64,000 nucleotides of DNA from Orientallactaga sibirica (taxonomy: Eukaryota; Chordata; Mammalia; Rodentia; Dipodidae). Below are positions 12,308-24,299 of the stretch, one piece after another. The notes under the pieces are model-generated. The model did not search any database, was not told the DNA's origin, and was given only the letters and a program-made list of their open reading frames with translations. The position numbers were made by a program, and so were the translations under genes. The stretch is taken from NCBI GenBank assembly GCA_036365145.1, contig JAEOAD010000015.1, positions 38,641,501 to 38,705,500 on the forward strand, given 5' to 3'. Position 1 is the stretch's first letter, and each line of letters starts with the position of its first letter.

Positions 12308-12434
12308 AGCTAGGCATGGTGGCACATGCCTTTAATTTTAGCACTTGGGCGGCAAAAGTAAGAGGATCACTCTGAGTGTGAAGCCAGCCAGAGTGAATTC
12401 CAGGTCAGCCCAAAAAAAAAAAAAAAAAAAAAAA
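12308..12434 (+). repeat. B1 SINE with internal deletion
   Basis: B1 head GCTAGGCATGGTGGCACATG and CAGAGTGAATTCCAGGTCAG are present, but about 20 bases around GCCACCCTGAGACTAC are lost. A 23-base A tail follows. Confidence 0.9.
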
Positions 12435-12934
12435 GGAAGAAAAAGAATTAAAGAATTTGCACAGCAGCAACAACAACTCCCCCACACACACAACAAAAAA
12501 AAAACCCTGTACAGATGGCAGTGACCTTGGGATGATTCAGAAGGCACCACAGTGCTGAGAAGTGACAGAGGAGTGCTCAGCACTGAAACATCTCTAACAT
12601 ACCTTCCAAGGCCCAGGGTCCATTATGGAAGAGGGGTTGGAAAGAATGTAAGAGCCAAAGGAAGGGTAGGACTCCTTACAACATGCTTCTCCAGACACAA
12701 AATGGCCTGGATATCCATGACCTCACAGTGCCTGACACTACCTACACAAGACCATCATAATAGGAGGAAAAGATCATGACATCAAAATTAAAAGAGAGAC
12801 TGATTGAGAGGGGGAGGGGATATGATGGAGAGTGGAGTTTCAAAGGGGAAAGTTGGGGGAGGGAGGGAATTACCATGGGATATTGTCTACAATTATGGAA
12901 GTTGTCAATAAAAATTTTTACTTTAAATTTTTAA
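12435..12934 (+). mobile_element. LINE-1 3' UTR fragment (copy 3)
   Basis: Matches the last 400 bases of LINE-1 copy 1 closely. Shared words include GGCAGTGACCTTGGGATGAT, TCAGCACTGAAACATCTCTA and CACAGTGCCTGACACTACCT. It ends in GTTGTCAATAAAAATTTTTA with an AATAAA signal. Confidence 0.9.
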
Positions 12935-13662
12935 ATGAAACCTGTACAACTGACTAGCCAAGCAAGATATGTCCACTGGTGTAATAGTAGCATGTCTATT
13001 ATAGGAGTAACCAACTGTTCTCTGATTGTATTCTCTCCATGAAAGGTAATTCATGCCTAGTACTGAAAACCTATTCAAAAATTGTATAACTAGGAAGGTG
13101 ATGGCCCCTTAAGGAGGCAGTTACTACTGGTGTTTTGCTAAATGGACATGTTGTGCCCATCAAGTTGTCCTCTAAACATTTGTCTATTCTCACTGTTGGA
13201 CAACAATGCTTCTTTTTGCAGATGGCAGTGTCTACTGAAACTCAAAACTAGTCAAAGTCCTGAGAATAGAGTTTCCAGAACTATATACAACATCTCTATC
13301 ATGCCTCCCAAGGCTCAGGGAACATTGTGGAAGAGAGAGTAGAAAGAGGATGGGGAGGAGTGCTGTGGAATGCTATCTTCTGGACATAAGGTGACCATTG
13401 CATTCATGACCCCCTCAACAACTATCACTACCTGTATCAGACCTGCACAATAATGGTCTCATCAATATTTTGACATGGATGATGAAGGAAGGACAAAAAA
13501 GACGCCAAAACAGAAGAAGAACTAATCCAGAAAGGAAAAAGGGTTTCAATGGAGAGGGCATGGAGGTGGAGAGACAACAGGAGGTAATGGGAGGAGATTA
13601 TGATCCAAATACATTATACACACACTCTTAAATGGTCAATAAAATGTAAAATTAAACATAAG
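12935..13662 (+). mobile_element. LINE-1 3' UTR fragment (copy 4)
   Basis: Parallels copy 1 from about 7745 onward (GTAATAGTAGCATGTCTATT, AGTACTGAAAACCTA) but diverges in its last 300 bases, ending AAATGGTCAATAAAATGTAA. It appears to be a different subfamily, probably the older host into which copy 3 inserted. Confidence 0.8.
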
Positions 13663-14794
13663 AAGAAATAAAATAATTTTCAATGTATAATTTAATGAAA
13701 TAGAAACCAGTACGACAGTAGAAAAGAATCCATAAAACCAAGAGCCGATTCCTTAGGAAGGTCAATATTATTGGTCAATCTCTACATAGGTTGATCAGGG
13801 GGAAAAAAATGAAGACACAATTTACAAAATTTGGAATGAGATAAGTGATATCTCTGTAGATTTCCAAAATAAGAAAATAATAGAATATTGTGGGCAGATT
13901 TATAATTGCATTATATAAAATGGATCAATCCCTTTTAAGACATAAACTACCAAAGCTCAACCACAAAAGGATAACCTTAATATCTTTGTGTATACTGTTG
14001 AAATAAATTTTATAGTTTAAAAACTTTTCCACAAAGAAAACTAGTTTCTTCACTGCTGAATTATATCACACAATAAAGAAATAACCCTACTTATACACAA
14101 ACCCTTCCTCAGAGTTGAAGGAGAAAGGCTTCCCAACTAATTGTCTGATGCCTGCACTTACTTGCCTGATGCTGAAACCAGATAATGACGTTACCAGAAA
14201 ACCACAAACCAGTGTCTTTCTAAAACAGATGCAAAATTAGAATTTGAGCAAATCAACTCCAAATCCAGTATGTTAAAAGGATAATACATCAGGGCCAGGT
14301 GGAGTTTTTCCAAAGAACACAAGGTAAATTTAATGTTGAAAAGTCACTGCAAGTGCAGGAGATCAGTTGTACAACAATGTGAGCATACTCAATGCTATCG
14401 AACTGTCCACTTAAAGAAGGTTCATTCAGAAGGAAAGTCTTATATGGTTTTTCTTACAATTAAGTTTGTAAATTGATGCAATGCACCATATTAACAAGCC
14501 AAAGAGTAAGAAGCACATGAATACATCAGTAGATGACAAAAACACTATTAACAAAATCTGACATGCTTTTAAAATCCAATCACCCAGAAAAAAAAATAAC
14601 CTAGGAATAGAGGAGAATAAAGTTCAATAAGCCAAGAATAAAAGAGAAGTTCCTCAACTGGATGAAGGGCATACACAGGAAATTTCCATAGCTAACATTT
14701 TATTGTCAGGAATGGGGAAAGGGTATCTACTCTCAACACTTTTTTTTCAACACTATTCTGGATGTTAAACAGGGCCATCAGAAAATAAAAGAAC

Positions 14795-14987
14795 AGTGCT
14801 GGAGAGATGGCTTAGCAGTTAAGGCACTTGCCTGTGAAGCATAAAGGCCCAGGTTCGATTTCCCAGTACATACATAAGCCAGATGCACATGGTGGCACGT
14901 GCATCTGGAATTCGTTTGCAGTGGCTAGAAGTTCTGGCATGCCCATTCTATCTCTCTTTCTCTCTCTCTCTTTCACATACACACACA
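14795..14987 (+). repeat. Dip-like SINE with target-site duplication
   Basis: Clean plus-strand copy. The head GCTGGAGAGATGGCTTAGCA is followed by a pol III B-box-like GGTTCGATTTC, then CCAGATGCACATGGTGGCAC and a TCTCTCTTTC/CACA tail. AGAAAATAAAAGAACA occurs just before it and again at about 15001-15016, as an exact target duplication. Confidence 0.93.
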
Positions 14988-15751
14988 CACACAGTATTTT
15001 AGAAAGAAAATAAAAGAACATGTGGAAAGTAATGAGTGAAATTGTTCTTCCTTAGAATCGTGATTGCCTATGTGGAAAATATTAAGACATGAAAAACAGC
15101 AGCTAGAACTAATAAGGAAGTTGAGCAAGACTGCAAGATATAGGGTGAATACACAAAATCAATTGTGTTTCCATATGCTAGCAACAAATTGTCAGAAATA
15201 ATTTTAAATATATTTACAGTAGTATTCACCAAAAAATATTGAGCAATTTGGGGGAAATCTGACAAAAGATATGAAAGACCTATGCACTGAGAACTAGAAA
15301 ATATCATTAGGAGAAGGCAGTGATCTAAACAGAAAGAGACATTTCCTGTGCATGGGTCAGAAGGCTCACCATGACTCACATGTCAGTTCTTCCCAAATTC
15401 ATCTAGAGATTCACAGACTAACAATCCAAATCCCATCAGGCTTTATATGAAGGAACAAGATTATTCTAAAATTCACATGTCAATATAAATGACCTTGAAA
15501 AAGAATAGGATGGGCTAACCCTACCTAATTTTAATTAAAATTATAAAGCCAAAATAAGCAAGAGTATGGCATGGAATCAAAATAGGAAAAAAAAAAAACG
15601 GGGGGAAAGGACCCAGAATTCAGAAATCAGTCTACACACACATGAGCAACTGATTTTGATAAACATGTAAGGGAAATCCAGGAGAGAAATGACAGGCTTT
15701 CCCAACCATATTGTTAAAACAATCAAGTATGCACAAACAAAAAGAAAAGAA

Positions 15752-15903
15752 GCCAAGCCTGGTGGCTCAGGCCTATAATGACAGTTACGTAGGTTGAGGC
15801 AGGAGGCTTGCAAGTCCAAGGATTTGTGATCTGTAGTCTGGGTTACAGAGTGAGTTCAAAGCCCACTTTGTAATCTAGTGAAATCTTAACTCAAAAAAAA
15901 AAA
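15752..15903 (+). repeat. Old B1 SINE
   Basis: Diverged B1 (GCCAAGCCTGGTGGCTCAGG, GGCAGGAGGCTTGCAAG, ATCTTAACTC plus A tail). Older in sequence than most B1 copies here. Confidence 0.8.
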
Positions 15904-15913
15904 GTAGAAAGAG

Positions 15914-15993
15914 AACTGGGGACATGGCTCAGTGGTAGAAAACTTACCTAGCATGTTTGAGGCCCTGGGTTTAATTCACAAACCACAAAAAAT
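15914..15993 (+). repeat. ID SINE
   Basis: tRNA-Ala-like ID element: CTGGGGACATGGCTCAGTGG, then TAGCATGTTTGAGGCCCTGG and an A-rich end. It sits directly after the old B1, in the opposite order to a B4 (which is ID then B1). Confidence 0.85.
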
Positions 15994-16112
15994 AAGGGAG
16001 GGGTCAATTCATAACTCATAACACATGTTAAATAGTTAACTCAAAATGGGCCATAGACTAATTGAAAATCATAAAATTCTAACACCTTTTTAAAAAGGAC
16101 ATAGAAGAAATC

Positions 16113-16323
16113 CTTTCTTATTTATTGATTGATTTAAAAGAGAGAAAAAGAGAAAGTGGCAGATAAAGACAATGGGTGTCCCAGGACCTCTAGCTACTGC
16201 AAACAAACTCCAGATACATGAGCCACCCTGTGCATCTGGCTTTATGTGGGTACTAGGGAACTGAACCTGGACTCTGTGGCTTTGCCAGCAACCATTTTAA
16301 CCATTAAGCCATTTCTTCAGCCA
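16113..16323 (-). repeat. Dip-like SINE, minus strand
   Basis: AT-rich tail complement, GA tract, CAAACTCCAGATACATGAGC, then TTAAGCCATTTCTTCAGCC at the head end. Moderately diverged. Confidence 0.87.
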
Positions 16324-16667
16324 CCAAGAAATTCTACTTGATCTTAAGATATGTGAAAATTGTTAGATTCAACATGAAAGTACAAACCACAAAAAAACCT
16401 CTTGATCAATTACATCTCATCAAAATTTAAAACTGTATACTTTCAAGGAAGGAAAAGATAAGCTACACACTGGGTGAAACTAAATTTAATAAAGGACTTG
16501 TATTCAGACTCTATAATGAACATTCAAAATCAATACAATACGCAACTCAGTTAAAAATGGCCAGAACATTTGAATAGATATTTCACTACAAATATATGTG
16601 GATGGCTAATATACACACAAATATATGAAATAAAAATATAGGACATCTATTAAAATAGCTACAACTT

Positions 16668-16925
16668 GGGCTGGAGAGATGGCTTAGCGGTTAAGTCACC
16701 TGCCTCCTAAGCCTAAGAATGCCGGTTCCAATCTCCAGGTCCCACGTTTAGCCAGATGCAAAGTGATGCAAGGGTGCAATATCGCACTTGCCCACAAGGG
16801 GGCGCACACATCTGGATTTCATTCACAGCAGCTGATGAGACTGCTGGAGCGCCCATCTCTATCTGTCTCCCTCTTTCTCTCTGTCTCTCTCTGTGTCTCT
16901 CTCAAAAATAAATAAAAAATTTTAA
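16668..16925 (+). repeat. Dip-like SINE with 16-bp target-site duplication
   Basis: Full-length copy from GGGCTGGAGAGATGGCTTAG to a CT-rich segment and AATAAATAAAAAATTTT tail. The 16-bp duplication AAAATAGCTACAACTT is exact at 16652-16667 and 16926-16941, which fixes both ends. It carries a GCACTTGCCCACAAGGGGG segment absent from the shorter copies. Confidence 0.96.
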
Positions 16926-17010
16926 AAAATAGCTACAACTTTAAAATTAATCATGCCAAATGATAACAAGAACTGAATGCATACAGCTGAGGGAAATGTG
17001 AAATGGTAGG

Positions 17011-17195
17011 TTTTTATTATTTATTTGCAAGCAGAGAGAGGATAGAGAGAGAATGAGCACACCAGAGCCACTTGACACTGCAAATGTAACTCCAGACACA
17101 TGTGCTACTTTCTGCATCTGGCTTGATGTGGATGGGGAGCCTGCCATCAGGCTTTGAAAACAAGCTTCTTTAACCACTGAGTAATCTGTCTAGCT
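17011..17195 (-). repeat. Diverged Dip-like SINE, minus strand
   Basis: Recognisable by TTATTTATTTGCAAGCAGAG, AACTCCAGACACATGTGCTA and TAACCACTGAGTAATCTGTC. Several indels. Confidence 0.78.
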
Positions 17196-17879
17196 CCCTG
17201 ATAATTTCTTTAAATGTATAGTTTCCATATGATGTAACTATTCCACTGAGGATGTGTGAACAAATATACTCATACAAGGTCACATCCAGGTTTCCTTGAA
17301 ATAACCCCACACTGAAAACGACACAAAGGTCCACCAACATGTGAATGGATGAGTCAGTCATGGTCTACAGATGCCATGGAACCCTACTCCAGAAAAAAAC
17401 GAGCATGAATCAATGACATAGCAGCAGTGTGGATGAAGACTCAATGCTTATGCTGAGTAAAAGAAGTCAAACAAGAAAAGACTGACTCTATGCCTAGTCA
17501 TAGAAAACCCTAGAAAGTGAAAATTAATTTATTAAAACTGAAACCATATCCATGGTTGCCTCGGAAAATGGGTGGGGTGAGTCGTAGACAAACAACACTG
17601 TGGGGCAGTGGATCTCTTCACTGTCTTTGCTGAGGTGGTGGTTTCACGAGTGTATGCAAATGTCAGTACTTGTATAAGGCCACACCCTTTAAATATGTGC
17701 AGTATGTCAATTCTACTCGTGAAAATTACTTTCTTCTTGAACAAGCAGCAGCAAATACCAGTCCCTGGCACATGTGTGCTCTCAGACTGCAGTCACAGCA
17801 GCTGAGCTCCTCCTAGTGATTCCCCTTAGGGATGAGCCTGCAGGGTGAGCTTCAGCAAGCATCGAACATCTTCCTCTAG

Positions 17880-18053
17880 GCTCTGTCTCTCTCCCGTTCT
17901 CCCCTCTCGCTCTCCTCTCTCTCCTCTCTTTCCCTCTCCTCTCTTTCCCTCTCTCTACTCTTTCCCTCTCTCCTTCTCTCTCTCCTCTTACCCTCTCCCT
18001 CTCTCCTTTCTTTCCCTCTCCTCTTTTCTCTCTCTCTCTCTCTCTCTCTCTCG
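17880..18053. repeat. CT-rich polypyrimidine tract
   Basis: About 175 bases almost free of purines on the plus strand, built from CTCT, CCCT and TTCC words and ending in a pure (CT)n run. A second small tract lies at 18130-18180. Confidence 0.93.
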
Positions 18054-20063
18054 TATCTAAATATTTGTGCTGAATGAAAGAAGTCAGAAAAGAAGTACTG
18101 TATGATCTTGTTTATAGAAAGCTCTAGAAAACTCTCTCTCTCTCTTTCTGTCTCTCTCTCTGTCTCCTTTTCCCTCTCCTCCTTCATTGCCACTGAAATC
18201 AAGATAGGGGAGAAGGGTAGAACAGGAGATAAGGGGAATTCTCAGACAGCTGCTGCTCCTGACCTGCCTTTTGGTACAGATGGTGGGGTGGGGCGGGGTG
18301 CTGAAGTGACTGGGGTGCTTGCTCACCTCCACAGGAGGTATCAGACCCGTTTTTGCTAGAGGTTGGAAGACAACCTCTAGCTCAGTAGACAAAAGAGTCA
18401 GCAAAAGGAAAGTGTTGTTGCTGGTGGATGCAGGCTTTGGTGGGGAGGAAGAAGTTCACAAGTAAGGAATAGGTAGCCATAGGCCCAAAAAGCTTCAAGC
18501 TGCATCTTGAGCTAAGCCAACAATCGTTAATGATTTCTCTCCTGGGGAAATTAAAGGGGTGGGTCAGCCAGATCTTGAAGTCAGCAGAGTTTTGTCTCAG
18601 CTCTTCCCCCACATTCTTCCTTCCTCTTTTGTTCCTCCTTTCAGTATTCTCTGTGCTGACCAGAGATACAGAAATTCACATATGTCTGTTTTACTAGTGT
18701 GAACATTATTTATAACAGAATTGTTTAGCCTTGACAAATAAACAAGTTAAATATTCAACTCATTGCATAGCATGCCAATTCAAGCAGGTCTTCATGATGT
18801 ATGCTGTAATTGAGTTCAATCTTCGATGCTCTGATAGAGATGGAAAAAAGGAATCAATCATTGCAAGTATTCCATAGAAAACTCTGGACGATTCTCTCTG
18901 TACTATTATCTAGAGCCTGTTCTTTACTCCTGTGACGTGGCAGGAAATGCTCCTCTTAGGGACTCCTGAGCAAACGTTTGGAGGATGTAAGAGACCCTGG
19001 CTCCCCGCCAGGCCGGGGTTTCATGACTCTTTACAAGCACATCTACCAGTGAGCATTCTTCCCAGCTGCCATTGCTGTCCAAATGGACCACATCAATCAC
19101 AGCTCAGACTTCCATCTAAGGGAGCGAGAACAACGACCTGCTTATTTATGACAAAGTCTTGAGTACTCCCTCTGCCAACTGGGCTCCCCAGGAGAGGAGA
19201 TGGTCATTAAACCAACCACGCCCACTGTGCCCTTCCTTTGCAAACAAGACCCCATTCTTTAAGTGGATGCTGATGCCAAGAAAGGGGGTAACTTATAAGG
19301 GAAACGGATGTGGAGAGGGAAGTAAATTGCAGATAAGCCTCTGTTGACTCAGGTAGCAGGAAAGTCACCTTGCCCACTTGGTAACAAGGGCTCTGAGATC
19401 CAGAGAGGGTGTGTGTCCAAAGAGCACACAGCCACTGAGACGCAGTACTGAAACTTGACGTGGAGTGCCCCTTCTCTTAATCAAAGGTCCTTTTCTGTGG
19501 TCCAGACTCTCATTTTAGGAGGGGATTTCTGAGTATCCAAGAGGGTTCTTAAAATCCTTCTTGTACTAAACCTAGGAGTTAAAACTTCTTCCTTTTCATT
19601 TGAATTCCATAATCAGTATGAAATTTCCCTTTTTTGGAATGGGGCACTTCGATCATATTCTGATTGATAGGTTAATTTTCAGTACACAGGTTAAAAAAAA
19701 AATAGAGCAGGAGAAACCCTCAAGAAAGCCCCGCGACGTCATTTCCTGACTGTTTTGTAGGACAACACACAGAGGAATGGTTAACGCAGTTTGTTTTCTT
19801 CAGCACTGGAGTCCGTGGTTGATAATCTGAGTGATCTAAGGCTTTCAAAGAGAATATAGACCATGTCTAAAGCAGTACTTTTCTAGGTGAGAGCTGGAGT
19901 GCAGAGACTGAGTAAAAACATGCCTGCTTCCTCTTGCCATAAGCTTCACCACATCCCCCAGCCTGGGTCCCTTCCTTAGTTCTAGCCAGTGGAATGTGGA
20001 TAGAAGTGCCATACACCACCCTCACTGAAGACCCATAAAATCCTCCCACGTATACTCCTCTGT

Positions 20064-20149
20064 TCCTCCTCCTCCTCCTCCTCCTCCTCCTCCTCCTCCT
20101 CCTCCTTCTTCTCTCTCTCTCTCTCTCTCTCCCTCTCTCTCTCTCTCTC
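20064..20149. repeat. (CCT)n and (CT)n compound repeat
   Basis: About 14 CCT units passing into CT dinucleotides with a single CCCT break. On the minus strand this gives the Arg/Glu low-complexity frames. Confidence 0.96.
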
Positions 20150-21377
20150 ACATTTACTTGGTTGAATGACCCCAGAACACCTGATCTCAGGAGTTTTCAG
20201 CCTTGCTACTACTGGCATTTAGGACAGATAAATCTTTGTTTGGGGTACTGTAGAGTGTTTTGCAACCTTCCTTGGATCTCTGCTTAGTAGATGATAACAG
20301 AATCTCCACATCTGAGAGTAGTGACATGCAAAATGCCTGCAGACATTCCCAAATGCCCCCTGGGGAGTAGGTGTGTGCTGATGGGAAGGGACCCTTCCTT
20401 GGTGAGAAACATTGCAATAGAAGATACCAGGGCCACACAAGAGAATGAGCTTGGGGTCGGGGTAACTGGTAGAATAGAACACCCATCCCACATGTGCCGG
20501 TTACCTAAGCAAGGAATTAACTTTTACCACAATCTTTTCAAAAGCTAGTCTATTCTGACTAGGATAATATGGCTGTTACACCTATAAGAAGACAGATTTA
20601 TCCAACCAGACAGGGCAGATCTGGACCAGAGTCTACTCTTTGCTACAAAAACAAGACTAAGGAATAATAGAAGAAAGTAAGAAGTGGGCTTCCTGTGAGT
20701 AGGCAGCTTTTGCAATGATGAAACTTGCAGAGTGAGTGCTATGGGCCCAGAATTACACCCGAATTCACCCATCAGATAACTCCTCATCTACATGTGATTT
20801 TTCTTGGAGACACCATCCTCATGAAACCAGTACACCGCTCTGGGGGCTTTAGAGCTCGCTGTCCTTTGCTCAACCACAAAGTTGGGCTCCATAGAGAAAA
20901 TGGGCATTCTGCTCCTTAAATGCTTTAACTTATTTTGTTCTTGAAGTCAAGGCTGAGTCTTTGGCCAAGGTCGAGAGTTGGTCTATGGCTATGTGGAGAC
21001 CTTGCTTTGTGTCAAGGTTCGGGTCTAGCCTTTAAAGAACATGTCAGAACATGGTCTGTGGTTGAAAACCTGAAGCAGGTTACAGAATAAAAGCCCCAGC
21101 CTCTTCATAGATCTTGTACAAACGTTCATCACACAGTCTGGTTCCTTTCTTCATTGCTCTGTGCATGTTCATTCCAGTGATCTACTAAATGCTTCTCATA
21201 AAGCTGTCGGGAGAAGGAAGTGAGGGTCTTCCGTGCAGGAGCCACATCAGTCGAAGGAAAACAACTGTCTAAAAGTCAAGAAAAATGGATCTGAGCCCAT
21301 ATTTCATGTCACGGATTGTTCCCAACTGGATGAATCATTTTCCTTCTCCAGACTTTCAGCTCCTCAACACAATGCAG

Positions 21378-21760
21378 TGCTACAGCTCAAGTGTGTTCCC
21401 AAAAAGTCCATGTGCTGGAGATCAATCACTAGTACAACAGAGTTGGAGGCCTAACAAGAGGTGGATGGGTCCTGAGGGCTGTGCCCACATGGGGAGAGTA
21501 ATGCCATTGCATGGGAATGGGTTGATTATTGGCACAGTGAGTTTGTTATCAAAATGAGTTCCACTCTCTTGCTTTCCTTTTCTCGTGTCTTCCTGCCTTC
21601 CTCATGGGATGACACAAGATCAAGGCCCTTGCCAGATATCAGATACCAGCACCATGGTTCTTTGACTTCTGGCCCCAAGAACCATAAACTAAATAAACTT
21701 CTGTTTGTTATAAATTACCCAGACTTAAGCATTCTATTATAGCAGGAGAAAATACATGAA
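21378..21760 (+). mobile_element. MaLR-type solo LTR
   Basis: Follows the MLT1/MST-style LTR layout. It opens TGCTACAGCTCAAGTGTGTT, then GGAGGCCTAACAAGAGGTGG and a CCCACATGGG region, and ends with AACCATAAACTAAATAAACT, TTATAAATTACCCAGAC and a TATAGCAG motif. Compare the second MaLR LTR at 31634-32149. Confidence 0.75.
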
Positions 21761-22479
21761 GGCAAGGAGGAACACTAAGTTGGGCATCTCTTTTAATTTC
21801 ATATTCACGGCACTGAGAAGTATTCAATCCAGATACCACTTAGACACCTGATGCGGAACATGTGTTGTGGTGCTTCCCTCCCTTGTCTCTCACCACATCC
21901 AGTGAGAGCTTCAGATGTTGTAATCCACTCTCAAAGAGGCAATGGCCTCCAACAGGTTTTAGAGTCCAGATTTTCCCCAAGCCCCAGCCTATCCCAATAG
22001 AATGACACTGAACTGTATATTTTATTCTGGCCCCCTGCAGTTATGACATCCTAGAATTTTTGGATTTTCAACTCTGATCATCTATACATTTAACATTTAG
22101 TAACCTGAAATTCTAGAAGTCTCAAATAATTCTAAGGCTATATAGGAATTCAGAATTCTAATTATAACTCCAGTGAGGTTATGTAATAATAGTCACTCAA
22201 ATTTTCCCTGACTCCTGCTCCCAAGGGCCCCAAATTTCTAAGTGATATCTGTCCTGTCATTGTAAACACATTTGGTCAGTTGGAGTAGAGCACCTTATGG
22301 TCTTCCCATGAGCTGGTGTCCTTCCCTACTGTCCTGCCATGGCTACTTTCTACTACTAAGCATTGCTTGGACAGTCCCCACTCCATACCAGTTAGCTAAA
22401 TATGTTCAACCTAGTCTGACTGTCATGACAAACAGGCGCCCAGATGCATACAAAGCTCCTCATTGCCTAATATGCCTAT
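21761..22479. other. Unique DNA, no feature recognised
   Basis: AT-rich sequence with repeated short ATTCTAG-like words around 22060-22160 (TCCTAGAATTTTTGG, AATTCTAGAAG, GGAATTCAGAATTCTAATT). It is low in information and shows no coding. Confidence 0.5.
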
Positions 22480-22492
22480 CATTCAATATTTT

Positions 22493-22712
22493 TAAATATA
22501 TTTTATTTATTTATTTATTTGAGAGAGAGAACGAGGCAAAGAGAGGGAGAGAGAGAGAGAATGGGTGTGCCAGAGCATCCAGCCACTGCAAACGAACTCC
22601 AGACACATTTACCCCCTTGTACATCTGGCTTACGTGGGTCCTGGAGAATCAAACCAGGGTCCTTTGGCTTTGCAGGTAAGTGTCTTAACTGCTAAGCCAT
22701 CTCTCCAGCCCT
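22493..22712 (-). repeat. Dip-like SINE, minus strand, with target-site duplication
   Basis: ATTTATTTATTTATTTGAG tail complement, a GA tract, GCAAACGAACTCCAGACAC, then AAGCCATCTCTCCAGCC. The flank CATTCAATATTTT occurs exactly at 22480-22492 and 22713-22725. The 135-codon frame at 22272-22679 runs through this SINE and is not a gene. Confidence 0.95.
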
Positions 22713-22725
22713 CATTCAATATTTT

Positions 22726-24299
22726 AGTAGTTGTGATTGCCAAGTTTCAGACAGTGTGGAATTCTGATACTCTCACTATTTATAATCTGAATATTCTGAG
22801 ACATTAATAATCTAAGATGATAAAGAGGTTTTGATTTTGAAACATTGTGAATCTAAGACAGTGGAAGATATCAGAGCATCTACTCCCCTCTCAGAGGCTC
22901 AGGATAAAAAAAGTGAGGGGGATCTGTTTTGAGCATATCCTGCAGAAGGGAGTAATAGGTCTCAGATGTTAACACAGCCAACTAGTCAGGTGTCAACACT
23001 GCCAACCGAATGGGAAGAGTGTTGTGGACCCAAGGTGGAAGGATGATCCTTCAAGCTTCTTTGTCACATGCCCAGAGTGCTCACACTCCAACAGGCTCCC
23101 TGGGCCCTTGGCAAGCAGTGAAGACCAGTTTAACAGCTTCCATTCAAGTGTGTTATTTATTTTACAAGTGGCTATAACTAGAAAAATAAAACTCAGAGTT
23201 TATGTCCAGAGTTATTAAAGTGTTCGTGGTTGTGCATTTGTAATGGCTGTTCCCCTCCTAGGAATGAGGGTGGGCCCTCTCTTATGCAGGTGGACTCCAA
23301 GCTCCACATCTCTCAAGTCTGTAGTGTGGGATGTTTGGCTGTAGAGCTCTGGATGTGGTGAGCAGTGGGAAGGTGGAGTAGGCCTCAGAGCAGTGGAAGT
23401 GATTTAGGCATGTATTGAGAAACTGGGGCTCCAGCCCAGATCTCACATTTCATAGGAAGCTCAAGGGGCTAGCAGAAATTCTGGGTCCAACACACCCCAG
23501 AGCCAAGAGCACCACCTGCAACCAGAAGCAGTGAAGTCTCAGCTTGGAAGAAATTGAAGGCAAATAAAAAAAAAGGAAAGGAAGAAAGAAGAAAGAAAAA
23601 CTGAAGGCAGAAAATATTTTCTATGTTGTATAGTCCGGCCCTTGACAGAAATAACACCCATGCCATACAGAAGTTGTTAAGCCTTGATCAGCCAATCAGC
23701 TACCCTGACTGAATAAGCAGCCAACGTGGGAGACAGGAAGGTCTTTTGTGGGAAGACTCTACCCAGGATACTGCCTTGAGATAAAGCCAGTTATCAGCCC
23801 GGTCTTCAACAACCCTCTGCTGTCAAATATTCTGGCCCTTCCATTGGTCCCTCCGGGTCCCATATCTCACCAGCCGTCCTCAGTCTGCACACTGTGTTCC
23901 CTCAGCCACAAGGTCCTCTCCTTCTGGTGTCATTTACTCAACCTCAGAGGATAGCTCAAATGTCCCCTTCTCCTCCACAAGTCCTGCATGGATGACCCAA
24001 AAGCAGCTGCATCACCGACAAGTCCCCACCAGCATAAGTGACAGCTACATAACTTACAGGCAGCTCACTCGTCAGATAGTTTCTCTCCCAGCAATAGTTT
24101 GTCTCTTGAGTCTCAGGAGCCTCTCTCCTCCCTATAAGAGGGGATGTTTCAATTTGGAGGAATTTGGTTTACAACATTTCATCTCTTCTCTGGTTCTTTT
24201 GTTCTCTCCACTCCCTCCTCCACAATGGCCCTTAAGCCTTTAGGCCACTATAATCCAGCAACAGTCACTTAGTCTCAGGAATTTAACCACTTATGAGTC
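22726..24299. other. Unique DNA with one L2 trace
   Basis: Apart from the L2-like block at 23850-24010 and a GA-rich patch near 23570-23600, I see no gene, SINE or tandem repeat here. Confidence 0.45.
23850..24010 (+). mobile_element. LINE-2 3' region fragment
   Basis: Resembles old L2 sequence: TGCACACTGTGTTCCCTCAG, then GATAGCTCAAATGTCCCCTT and a CTCCACAAGTCCTGCATGGA run. Two cleaner L2-like copies lie at 59640 and 60395. Confidence 0.55.

Larger units (their letters stand above)
13663..17760 (+). mobile_element. Ancient L1 (L1M-type) ORF2 and 3' end, SINE-riddled
   Basis: Old L1 recognisable in steps. Spacer (CCATAAAACCAAGAGCCGAT at 13731) leads to RT remnants at about 14100-14780 and 15020-15740, then the ORF2 tail at about 16330-17520. 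The 3' end near 17600-17740 has the TGTGCAGTATGTCAATTCTA motif typical of old mammalian L1 ends. It is interrupted by SINEs at 14795, 15752, 15914, 16113, 16668 and 17011. No frame stays open for more than about 100 codons. It may continue the fragment at 3835-4251. Confidence 0.78.
17761..21377. other. Mostly unique DNA with polypyrimidine tracts
   Basis: No gene or SINE recognised. 19370-19460 has the flavour of an old L2/MIR tail (TGTGTCCAAAGAGCACACAG). The simple repeats are listed separately. Frames at 18084-18404 and 19867-20218 are shadows of the CT/CCT tracts. Confidence 0.5.

Noticed and set aside
14795..14870. tRNA-gene-like head with pol III boxes
   Set aside because: Head of a SINE, bounded by a target-site duplication; no cloverleaf gene.
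22272..22679. 135-codon plus-strand frame
   Set aside because: Runs through a minus-strand Dip SINE with a target duplication; no domain.
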